Shown one piece after another: positions 57,770 through 64,000 of a stretch of DNA of 64,000 bases. Made by a program: the position numbers and the translations under genes. This DNA is from Desulfovibrio litoralis DSM 11393. Lineage in GTDB: Bacteria > Desulfobacterota > Desulfovibrionia > Desulfovibrionales > Desulfovibrionaceae. The notes beneath the pieces are model-generated. The model saw only the letters and a list, made by a program, of their open reading frames with translations, did not search any database and had not been told where the DNA came from. Within the stretch, counting starts at the first letter, position 1. Each line of letters starts with the position of its first letter. The stretch spans positions 186,001 to 250,000 of the forward strand of contig NZ_FRDI01000003.1 of the NCBI RefSeq assembly GCF_900143255.1, written 5' to 3'.

Positions 57770-58753
57770 ATGAAAATATGCCTTAATTTATTGATGGATA
57801 TTAACCTTGAAGATAACGCAATACAACCTTGTTGTAATGTATTTGATATTAAAGTTCCTTCTTACCCTTTTAGCGGGTTACCCTCTGAAGTAGAAGGATA
57901 TTTCGAATATATTATAGACAGCATTCATAATCTACAAACAGATACAGACTTGTGCAAAGGATGCAACTTTCTAATAGACGTTGATATTAAAAAAGATATA
58001 AACGCCCTTAAATCAAGTATATGTTTTAAAACAGTTTCAATTAATCACCATCGTTACTATTGTAACTGTAAATGTGTTTATTGTGATTATTGGCACCCAA
58101 GGAAAAAAGAAAAACTTTACTCCGTGTTGCCTCTATTAAAGACTCTTGTCCACCAAAACAGATTAGCTCCACAATGCAGCATATCTTGGGGAGGAGGAGA
58201 AAGCACAATATTAAAAGAATTTGATGAGGCGAGTGCTTGGCTTACTGCAAAAGGGTATACTCAATTAGTCCATTCCAATGCCCTCCTCTATTCTAAGGGA
58301 ATTACAAGCTTATTAAAGAGTGGAAAAGGTGATGTTAACGTTAGTTTAGACAGCGGAACAAAAGAAACTTATTATAAAATAAAAGGTCGTGATCACTGGG
58401 ATAAGGTAATCGAGAACCTGACTGAATATAGTAAAGCCTGTGCTAAACCTGATCAATTAGAGCTAAAATATATAGTCTTTGAACAAAATAATAATTTTGA
58501 CGAAATAGAACTATTTTTCCAACTTTGTTTACGACTTAACGTAAAAAAGGTAAACTACTCCCTAGATTTTCGAGAAGTTAACGCCAATGCAATAAGCAAA
58601 CAAACCTTCATTGCAACAGCTTTCTTTCGTAAGCGAGCCGAAGAATTAAATATACTTGCAAGACCGTTCTATATTAATGCACAACTCATACAAGAAATTG
58701 ACGTATATCAAAAACATTATTTCCAGTCAGGAGAACCTTATGCCAAACCTTAA
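57770..58753 (+). CDS. Radical SAM protein with N-terminal SPASM-like cysteines
   Basis: A 327-residue protein. The radical SAM cluster motif CNCKCVYCDYW gives CX3CX2C at C98, C102 and C105, and the GGE-type motif follows in SWGGGEST (about 139-146). Before the core lies an unusual region with QPCCNVF (C21-C22) and LCKGCNFLID (C62, C65), resembling the CC and CxxC pattern of SPASM domains, which are normally at the C-terminus. The barrel ends without a C-terminal cluster. Family members modify peptides or sugars via the 5'-deoxyadenosyl radical; no substrate peptide is seen nearby. AAGGAG precedes the ATG. The stop overlaps the next gene by 14 bases. Confidence 0.82.
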   Translation: MKICLNLLMDINLEDNAIQPCCNVFDIKVPSYPFSGLPSEVEGYFEYIIDSIHNLQTDTDLCKGCNFLIDVDIKKDINALKSSICFKTVSINHHRYYCNCKCVYCDYWHPRKKEKLYSVLPLLKTLVHQNRLAPQCSISWGGGESTILKEFDEASAWLTAKGYTQLVHSNALLYSKGITSLLKSGKGDVNVSLDSGTKETYYKIKGRDHWDKVIENLTEYSKACAKPDQLELKYIVFEQNNNFDEIELFFQLCLRLNVKKVNYSLDFREVNANAISKQTFIATAFFRKRAEELNILARPFYINAQLIQEIDVYQKHYFQSGEPYAKP

Positions 58754-58943
58754 AGTTAGCGGAATGAGCTGTAATCATTGCAAACAAGGCGTTGAAAAAG
58801 CACTGTCTGCGATTAACGGCGTCGAAAACATAAAAGTTGATTTATTATCAGGCAACGTCAGCTGGACGGAAAAAAGCGGAACAAAAGTCGAGCTTGAAAC
58901 CGTTAAAAAGGCTATTATTGCTATAGGTTTTGGCGTTGAATAA
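58740..58943 (+). CDS. Heavy-metal-associated (HMA) domain protein, copper chaperone-like
   Basis: A 67-residue HMA-domain protein with GMSCNHCKQGVEKAL, whose CxxC (C11, C14) binds Cu(I) in CopZ/Atx1-type chaperones. I start it at ATG 58740, after GGAG at 58729-58732; a longer upstream frame would disagree with the family's length (about 65-70). It overlaps the radical SAM stop by 14 bases, so it is translationally coupled. No copper ATPase is in the window, so delivery partner and even metal are inferred. Confidence 0.85.
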   Translation: MPNLKVSGMSCNHCKQGVEKALSAINGVENIKVDLLSGNVSWTEKSGTKVELETVKKAIIAIGFGVE

Positions 58944-58962
58944 AGCCTTGAATAAAAACTAG

Positions 58963-59328
58963 TCAAGAAAGAAATAAGTTTTTCATTTGTTCTTCGGCAA
59001 AAAGCTGGACATTTTTCATTAAGGCTTGATATTTTTCTATTAACTCCAAACCGGCTTGCGAAAGCACAAGCCCGCCTTTATTGCCTGAATGTTTTTCTAC
59101 CAAAGAAAAACCCAAGTGTTCTTCCGCTTTACGCAAACGCCCCCACGCCATTCTGTATGACCAAGATAATTGTTTGGCGGCAGATTGTAATGAACCTTGA
59201 GCATTAATTAAACAAAGTAGCTCGACCAAACCCGGGCTGATTAGGGTTTGATCTTGGCTAGTTAACCAAACCTTTATTTTTAACTGATGGTTACAGGTTT
59301 TGAGTTTATCTTGCAAAATACTGCTCAT
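58963..59328 (-). CDS. ModE-like molybdate-type winged-helix regulator, DNA-binding part only
   Basis: A 121-residue protein of the ModE N-terminal/LysR-type HTH family. LTSQDQTLISPGLVELLCLI is followed by the helix-turn-helix SLQSAAKQLSWSYRMAWGRL, and HSGNKGGLVLSQAGLELIEKY completes the wing. The C-terminal TOBE molybdate-binding domains of full ModE are absent, as in short ModE-like regulators. I start at ATG 59328, 19 codons inside the longest frame, because GAGG lies 8-12 bases upstream. No molybdate transporter or molybdoenzyme gene is near, so the target is unknown. Confidence 0.82.
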   Translation of the reverse strand: MSSILQDKLKTCNHQLKIKVWLTSQDQTLISPGLVELLCLINAQGSLQSAAKQLSWSYRMAWGRLRKAEEHLGFSLVEKHSGNKGGLVLSQAGLELIEKYQALMKNVQLFAEEQMKNLFLS

Positions 59329-59478
59329 CTTTATAATCCTCTTTAGCTTTCCGTGAATAATATATACAATATATAATTTCAACACTCAACGGTCTTTTCA
59401 AAGCTATATTTTATTCTTTATCAGACACGAAACACAACAACATATAACCTGTAAAAATATTACAACTAAACAAGAAGC

Positions 59479-59506
59479 TTGACAAATTTAATTTACACAA
59501 TAATAT
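59479..59506 (+). promoter_or_regulatory. Sigma-70-like promoter for cimA
   Basis: TTGACA at 59479-59484 and TAATAT at 59501-59506 with a 16-base spacer, 48 bases before the cimA start codon. The -35 is a perfect consensus and the -10 is close; it is the best promoter I see in the window. Confidence 0.6.
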
Positions 59507-59553
59507 TTTATTTTACGTTAAATTCTTAACACCTTTAAAAGAATAAAAAACAT

Positions 59554-61167
59554 ATGCAAAAAATTGATATATACGACACTACGTTAAGAGACGGCGCTCA
59601 ATCTGAAGATATTAGCTTAAGCGTTGCCGATCGTTTGAAAATAGCAACTAAACTTGATGAATTGGGAATAGATTATATTGAGGGCGGTTGGCCGGGTGCG
59701 AACCCCGCTGATACTGAATTTTTTCAAGAAATGCAAAACTATTCTTTTAAAAATGCTAAACTTAGCGCCTTTGGAAGTACACATCACCCCAACGTAAACG
59801 CCGAAGACGATAATACCTTAAATAATATTATTGCCGCTCACCCCAACGTTGCCTGTATTTTTGGCAAAGCCTGTGAAGTTCATGCAAAAGAGGCTTTACG
59901 CCTAAGCCCAACACGCAACTTGGAAATTATCAAAAATTCGGTCGCTTACCTTAAACAAAATCTCAGCGAAGTTTTTTTTGATGCCGAACATTTTTTTGAC
60001 GGCTTAAAACATAACGCCGAATATACGCTCTCAACCCTAAAAGCCGCACATGAAAGCGGAGCCGACGTTTTGGTTTTATGCGACACAAACGGTGGAACAA
60101 TGCCCCATGAAGTATCCGAAGCCGTAAAAACAGTTAAAGAAAGATTGCCCAACGCTAAAATAGGAATTCACGCTCATAACGACTGCGAAATGGCTGTTGC
60201 CAATAGCTTGGCCGCGGTTGAAATGGGGGCGACCCAAGTTCAGGGAACTATCAACGGAGTTGGCGAACGCTGTGGGAATGCCAATTTAATTTCCGTAATT
60301 CCCTGTTTAAACCTGAAATATAAAAATAAATATCAAACTATTTCAGCGGAAAACCTCGCCCTTTTGCGAGCAACCTCTATTTATGTCTCAGAGGTTTGTA
60401 ATATCTCACCTTTTAGTAGGCAAGCCTTTGTCGGCTTATCCGCCTTTGCTCATAAAGGGGGAATTCACGTTAGTGCCGTTAACCGCAACTCAAGCCTTTA
60501 TGAACACATTGACCCGAACCTTATAGGAAACCGCCAGCGCGTTTTACTTACCGAGTTTGCAGGACGTAGCAACATTGTCTTTTTGGCAAAACGCTTTGGC
60601 TTCCACCTAGACAAAGACGAACCCGTTGTAAAAGGTCTATTAAACGAGTTAAAAATAAAATCAAGCCAAGGTTATGACTTTGCCGCCGCCGAAGCCTCAA
60701 TTGAGTTATTGATCTTAAGAAAACTCGCCAGATGTGGAGTTAGAGAGTTTTTTAAGCTTAAACATTTCCGAGTATTAGAGTCAAAAATGTCCGCAAACTC
60801 CCTACCCCTTTCCGAAGCAAGCGTTGTGCTTGAAGTAGAAGGAATCGAAGAACATACCGCCGCTTCCGGCTTAGGTCCGATTAACGCACTCGATAACGCA
60901 CTCAGAAAAGCCCTTATCAATTTTTACCCAAGGTTAAACGAGATGCGTCTTGTTGACTTTAAAGTAAGAGTCTTGAACGCAAGCGAAAACTCAACAGGCT
61001 CAGGCTCTTTTGTTCGAGTCCTGATCGAATCAGCCGATCAAAATAATAAATGGGTTACCGTTGGTGTTTCATATAATATTATAGAAGCTAGCTGGCAGGC
61101 TTTAGCCGACTCGGTTATCTATAAACTTTATAAAGATGAATATGAACATCGCCAACAAGTAAAATAG
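59554..61167 (+). CDS. cimA: Citramalate synthase
   Basis: A 537-residue enzyme of the citramalate/isopropylmalate/homocitrate synthase family. DIYDTTLRDGAQSEDISLSV is the catalytic TIM-barrel start, GIHAHNDCEMAVANSLAAVEMGA carries the HxH metal ligands, and TINGVGERCGNANL completes the family signature; LRDGAQSE with the long linker to a C-terminal LeuA-type regulatory domain (about 400-525) matches CimA. It condenses pyruvate and acetyl-CoA to citramalate for isoleucine and is probably feedback-inhibited. It stands alone, with a clear promoter. Confidence 0.93.
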   Translation: MQKIDIYDTTLRDGAQSEDISLSVADRLKIATKLDELGIDYIEGGWPGANPADTEFFQEMQNYSFKNAKLSAFGSTHHPNVNAEDDNTLNNIIAAHPNVACIFGKACEVHAKEALRLSPTRNLEIIKNSVAYLKQNLSEVFFDAEHFFDGLKHNAEYTLSTLKAAHESGADVLVLCDTNGGTMPHEVSEAVKTVKERLPNAKIGIHAHNDCEMAVANSLAAVEMGATQVQGTINGVGERCGNANLISVIPCLNLKYKNKYQTISAENLALLRATSIYVSEVCNISPFSRQAFVGLSAFAHKGGIHVSAVNRNSSLYEHIDPNLIGNRQRVLLTEFAGRSNIVFLAKRFGFHLDKDEPVVKGLLNELKIKSSQGYDFAAAEASIELLILRKLARCGVREFFKLKHFRVLESKMSANSLPLSEASVVLEVEGIEEHTAASGLGPINALDNALRKALINFYPRLNEMRLVDFKVRVLNASENSTGSGSFVRVLIESADQNNKWVTVGVSYNIIEASWQALADSVIYKLYKDEYEHRQQVK

Positions 61168-61536
61168 ACTTTTATCTTTCTTAACGCTAAAATTATCGCT
61201 ATCTACTTGTTAAGTATATATAAACTAATTCTTAAAAAATATTAGATTTTTTGTTGAAAAAACAAATCAAATAGATTATAGTAAGTCTTAAGATTATTAT
61301 GAATTGTAATATTGTCTTTTAGTTTCATAATTTACATAAAATAAAAAGATAATTTTCGATCATTATTTTTTAAGTTTTCGTTTTAATACTTGGCGGTCGT
61401 TGTTCAAATATTAAAGCGAGGCTTTTGTTTATACTCTTATTGTTAATATACTTATAATAATTTTTTAAATTATTATGTTCATATTCAAACTTTCGTAGGC
61501 TTTTATTTTTAAAAGCCTCAACCCCAAGAGCCAAAT
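61168..61536. other. AT-rich gap before the 139-residue unknown protein
   Basis: A 369-base stretch of very high A+T. I find no credible gene, RNA or copy of the dispersed element. The minus-strand frame over 61370-61564 has no good start and looks like chance. Confidence 0.5.
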
Positions 61537-61956
61537 ATGCCACAGGTTGCAGCAAGAATATCATCGGATCAAGAAAAATGGTTAAAAGATTATTTTAGAA
61601 CCAAAAGCGCCGGAGCAGAATTTATTTTGCCTTGGGCTGTGGATACTTTTTTTCGTGCAACAGCACTAATTAAAGGCTTTTTTTCTTCCGCCGAATTAAA
61701 AACCATCGTAGAAGCCCATAAAGATATAAGGCTTTCTCCTGATCAAACAAAACTATCCTATTTACTCTTGCGTCTTTCAGACAGCTGTAAAAACAATCAA
61801 ATACATCTGAAACACGGGGCAAGCTACGAAACCCTCGAAGCAAAAATAAAAGAGCTTGATGATACTGCCGCCGCCGCTTTAATGATTTGGGCCGCCGCTT
61901 TTTGGGTTAGTAAAAACAACTCAAATGAAAATCTTGAAGATTACGTTAAATGTTAA
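61537..61956 (+). CDS. Unknown 139-residue protein, possibly ribbon-helix-helix-like at N-terminus
   Basis: I do not recognise this protein. MPQVAARISSDQEKWLKDYF, then AGAEFILPWAVDTFFRATALIKG, has the strand-helix-helix rhythm and length of ribbon-helix-helix DNA-binding domains (about residues 1-45). The rest is helical, with a charged middle (IRLSPDQTKLSYLLLRL) and a hydrophobic AAAALMIWAAAFWVSK stretch (about 113-128), too short for a confident membrane segment. A strong terminator follows. Neighbours (cimA, ribosomal genes) say nothing about its role. Confidence 0.6.
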   Translation: MPQVAARISSDQEKWLKDYFRTKSAGAEFILPWAVDTFFRATALIKGFFSSAELKTIVEAHKDIRLSPDQTKLSYLLLRLSDSCKNNQIHLKHGASYETLEAKIKELDDTAAAALMIWAAAFWVSKNNSNENLEDYVKC

Positions 61957-61991
61957 TAAAAAATAATATCATTTAAAAATATTGAATAAGA

Positions 61992-62030
61992 AAAGCAGGT
62001 ACAGTGTAAAAATTGTGCCTGCTTTTTTAT
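61992..62030 (+). terminator. Intrinsic terminator after the 139-residue protein
   Basis: AAAAGCAGG(T/C)ACA and TGTGCCTGCTTTT form a stem of about 11 bp with a short AT-rich loop and a long T run. Confidence 0.85.
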
Positions 62031-62088
62031 TAGTTCTTTTATTAGCCTAATTATCATTTATTCAACAAAATAAAAAAACAAAATAAAA

Positions 62089-62121
62089 AAAAGCCCTCTG
62101 TCTTAAACAAAGGGCTTTAAA
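62089..62121 (-). terminator. Intrinsic terminator after rplI
   Basis: AAAGCCCTCTGTC and CAAAGGGCTTT pair into a stem of about 8 bp, with a U-rich tail on the minus strand (AAAAAAAA on plus). It closes the rpsF-rpsR-rplI operon, 18 bases after the stop. Confidence 0.85.
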
Positions 62122-62138
62122 AAACAATATATCTTTAA

Positions 62139-62651
62139 TTATTCAGCGGTAACAAGCTCTTTTGCTTCTTCAACGACAGCAACGGCTTCATCTTCGTAAA
62201 CTGTTCTTTCTTCAGCAGCAACCTTTACTTTTAATACGGCAACAACGTCAGCATGTAAACGTACACGCACTTCATAATCGCCAAGTAAACGGATAGGAGC
62301 ATCAAGCAAGATACGACGACGATCAACTTCTACGCCTTTTTCTGCCAACTGATCAGCAATAATGTGGGTAGTAACAGCTCCGTAAAGCTTGTTGTTATCA
62401 CCTACACGCATGCGAATAACCAGTTCTTCCGCCTGAATTTTATTGGATAAATCAGAAGCGGCACTACGTAGAGCGTCCATCTGAGCTTGTAATTTTTTAC
62501 GTTCCAATTCAAAAGTTTTCAAGCTGGCTTTTGTTGCCAACATAGCAAAACCTTGAGGAATTAAATAGTTACGAGCATAACCATTTTTAACTTCAACAAC
62601 GTCACCTAGGCGACCTAAATTTTCAACGTCTGCTCTCAATATGATCTTCAT
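62139..62651 (-). CDS. rplI: 50S ribosomal protein bL9
   Basis: A 170-residue bL9. The N-terminal domain starts MKIILRADVENLGRLGDVVEVKNGYARNYL, the standard RNA-binding signature, and a long helix (about 40-75) connects to the C-terminal domain with GAVTTHIIADQL. It is about 20 residues longer than E. coli bL9 owing to an acidic, Ala/Val/Glu-rich tail. The ATG follows the rpsR stop by 9 bases. Confidence 0.97.
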   Translation of the reverse strand: MKIILRADVENLGRLGDVVEVKNGYARNYLIPQGFAMLATKASLKTFELERKKLQAQMDALRSAASDLSNKIQAEELVIRMRVGDNNKLYGAVTTHIIADQLAEKGVEVDRRRILLDAPIRLLGDYEVRVRLHADVVAVLKVKVAAEERTVYEDEAVAVVEEAKELVTAE

Positions 62652-62660
62652 TTAAGCCTC

Positions 62661-62924
62661 CTACAGTACGCTCTTTTTCTTAACTTCACTTGAATGTGTA
62701 GCTGTGTAAAGCATCAAAGCCATTTGGCGAGCACGTTTAATTTCAGTGGTTAATAAGCGTTGGTGATGTGCACAAGTTCCGGTAATGCGACGTGCGATTA
62801 TTTTTCCGCGTTCTGTAACAAAATCACGTAAAATATCAGCGCGTTTGTAGTTTAAAGGCAACTCTTTGTCCGCACAAAAACGACAAAATTTTCTTCTTGG
62901 TGCAAATTTTTTTCTCTGGCTCAT
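62661..62924 (-). CDS. rpsR: 30S ribosomal protein bS18
   Basis: An 87-residue bS18, [21 protein letters not shown], with a CRFC motif typical of the zinc-binding form, then [26 protein letters not shown], the family core. I start at ATG 62924 rather than the TTG three codons upstream: this avoids overlap with rpsF and lies 10 bases after AGGAG. It is co-transcribed between rpsF and rplI. Confidence 0.96.
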   Translation of the reverse strand: MSQRKKFAPRRKFCRFCADKELPLNYKRADILRDFVTERGKIIARRITGTCAHHQRLLTTEIKRARQMALMLYTATHSSEVKKKSVL

Positions 62925-62925
62925 C

Positions 62926-63231
62926 TTATGCAAGCTCCTCTACTTTATCTGATAACTTAACAGTTATGAACTTAAAGATACCATCAGCAATACGAATATT
63001 ACGTTCAAGTTCGGCAACGGCAGTTCCGGGAGCAACATATTCAAGACGAATATAATAACCGCGCATTTGTTTTTCAACAGGATACGCAAGGTCTTTCATA
63101 CCCCAATTATCAACAAGAACAACCTTGCCTTCCATACGTTCAATTACTGCACTAAAGTTAGAGACTAGAGCTTCTCTTGCTTCAGAGTTAAGCTCAGGCG
63201 AAAGCAGTAATAAAGTTTCAAACTTTCTCAT
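62926..63231 (-). CDS. rpsF: 30S ribosomal protein bS6
   Basis: A 101-residue bS6. [22 protein letters not shown] is the family start, [25 protein letters not shown] is the central core with the conserved Trp-Gly-x-x-x-LAYP, and [17 protein letters not shown] matches the helix-strand end. It heads the rpsF-rpsR-rplI operon. The gap before it (63232-63454) probably holds its leader, but I can identify no specific element. Confidence 0.97.
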   Translation of the reverse strand: MRKFETLLLLSPELNSEAREALVSNFSAVIERMEGKVVLVDNWGMKDLAYPVEKQMRGYYIRLEYVAPGTAVAELERNIRIADGIFKFITVKLSDKVEELA

Positions 63232-63454
63232 GTAAACTCCTTTTGGTCTTTATGGTTCGTAATATCTTTTTTTTACGAACAAGGAATTTACTGCTATATC
63301 TATAAAACCCCTTCCTGTCAAGCAGACTCTCGAAAAATATTTTTAAATTTTTCTTTATTAAAAAACTCAAAACAGATTATATTGACAGCAACAGTTCATA
63401 AGTTTAAAATTTATGGCTATAATTAATCTTTTATTAAACTTTGGAGATTAAACA

Positions 63455-64000
63455 GTGAAAAAAGTCTGTAATTTCATTTTGATATGTTTAATCTTAAGCA
63501 TATTTAGTGGCTGTTGTTGGTATAGATTGCTAGGTGCAAAATCAGGCGGATATATTACAACAGCTAGTCTAAAATATTATAATAAAAATATTACAAAAGA
63601 AAACCAAAAAATTTATGCTGATTGTGTCGATAAATATTTTGTAGATTATAAATGTAAGTATGAATATGAAACTAAAAACTCACCATCTAGAATTGACCCT
63701 GATACATATATTCCGGCAACTCATCATTACGCTATCTCTTTTGCCGTCTTTAGCAACAATGATTTTATTACAGATTACACGGGAACACCAAAAAACAGTG
63801 ATTCTCCGACGAATAACCAATATAGTAATTTTGTAAAACAATATACATCAGACTTGCAAAACAATAATGATAATCTAAAAGAAAATGATAAAGCTATTCT
63901 TTTACAAGGGTTACAAGAATGGACAAAAATTCGCTTTGAACAATGCGGAGCTAACGTCTATACTATTGAAGAGCGTTGCCTTGCACTAGACAGCGTTGGA
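63455..64000 (+). CDS. Putative lipoprotein, C-terminus cut by window edge
   Basis: An open frame with a GTG start at 63455, a GGAG site 8 bases upstream, and no stop before the edge (182 residues). The N-terminus (MKKVCNFILICLILSIFSGCC) is a lipoprotein signal with a lipobox ending FSGC. The mature part is polar and Tyr/Asn/Lys-rich, with scattered cysteines (YKCKYEYETK, FEQCGAN, EERCLALD). I recognise no family. Codon use is AT-rich and asparagine-heavy, more so than neighbouring housekeeping genes, which could reflect weak constraint or transfer. Confidence 0.65.
   Translation, partial: MKKVCNFILICLILSIFSGCCWYRLLGAKSGGYITTASLKYYNKNITKENQKIYADCVDKYFVDYKCKYEYETKNSPSRIDPDTYIPATHHYAISFAVFSNNDFITDYTGTPKNSDSPTNNQYSNFVKQYTSDLQNNNDNLKENDKAILLQGLQEWTKIRFEQCGANVYTIEERCLALDSVG

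Noticed and set aside
58656-58739. Longer reading frame for the HMA protein
   Set aside because: It overlaps the radical SAM gene by about 100 bases. The ATG at 58740 has GGAG upstream and gives the normal 67-residue length.
1-64000. tRNA, rRNA or prophage genes
   Set aside because: No cloverleaf-like or rRNA segments and no phage structural or integrase genes were recognised by eye; a tRNA scan would be decisive.

Overview
The window is an AT-rich Gram-negative chromosome segment (about 35-40% G+C by eye, not computed). Outer-membrane and lipoprotein functions (LolD, RND pump, lipoproteins), a UbiD-type decarboxylase next to a geranylgeranyl-reductase-like flavoprotein, a DUF3536-type GH57 protein, citramalate synthase and a ModE-like regulator suggest a deltaproteobacterial/Desulfovibrionaceae-like host, perhaps a low-GC, host-associated relative of Lawsonia or Bilophila. 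That placement is inference; the window has no rRNA to confirm it. I saw no rRNA, tRNA, CRISPR array, prophage or intact transposase gene.

Layout. 1-4.3 kb (minus): an edge-truncated lipoprotein, a DHH phosphoesterase and a GH57 protein. 4.8-6.4 kb (plus): a membrane-anchored alpha/beta hydrolase. 6.5-17 kb (minus): an RND pump with its adaptor, then an arginine-use block (two ArcD-type antiporters around arginine deiminase, a CDF-like protein and a DUF1269 protein). 17.5-25 kb: a small cysteine-containing protein, a hybrid histidine kinase, then mltG-ruvX, ribF, a HAD phosphatase and an unknown protein. 25-28.5 kb: a polar amino-acid ABC importer with two permeases. 28.7-31.2 kb: a J-domain protein, a cysteine-cluster protein, a CoA-binding protein and rsmG. 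31.4-39.4 kb (plus): fabD, lolD, murA, an MBL hydrolase, a class V aminotransferase, a zinc-ribbon-like protein, murI and era. 39.6-45.7 kb: a zinc-finger/membrane protein, dnaK, the flavoprotein and the UbiD decarboxylase. 46-52 kb: a 1183-residue hybrid kinase, an AI-2E-type permease, an FMN reductase and nadD. 52.6-55.2 kb: two pseudaminic acid genes (a PseG-acetyltransferase fusion and pseI). 55.4-57.4 kb: two orphan peptide-ABC ATPases. 57.8-61.2 kb: a radical SAM protein coupled to a copper-chaperone-like protein, modE-like and cimA. 61.5-64 kb: a small unknown protein, rplI-rpsR-rpsF and an edge-truncated lipoprotein.

The most distinctive signal is a dispersed non-coding element of about 185 bp, present five times, always between genes. 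It has near-terminal inverted repeats (AGACYATTGCA), a palindromic end and strong internal hairpins. Two copies have perfect 5-bp target duplications (ATTTA and GAAAT), so it looks like a MITE moved in trans. One copy carries a nested 67-bp tandem repeat and one is an internal-deletion derivative. Two inverted copies tightly bracket the orphan peptide-ABC ATPases. Other points of interest are arginine deiminase with two antiporters but no visible carbamate kinase or ornithine transcarbamylase, a kinase with a degenerate receiver domain, a CDF-like protein lacking usual metal ligands, a radical SAM protein with SPASM-like cysteines placed before the core, and MltG with a long low-complexity insertion.
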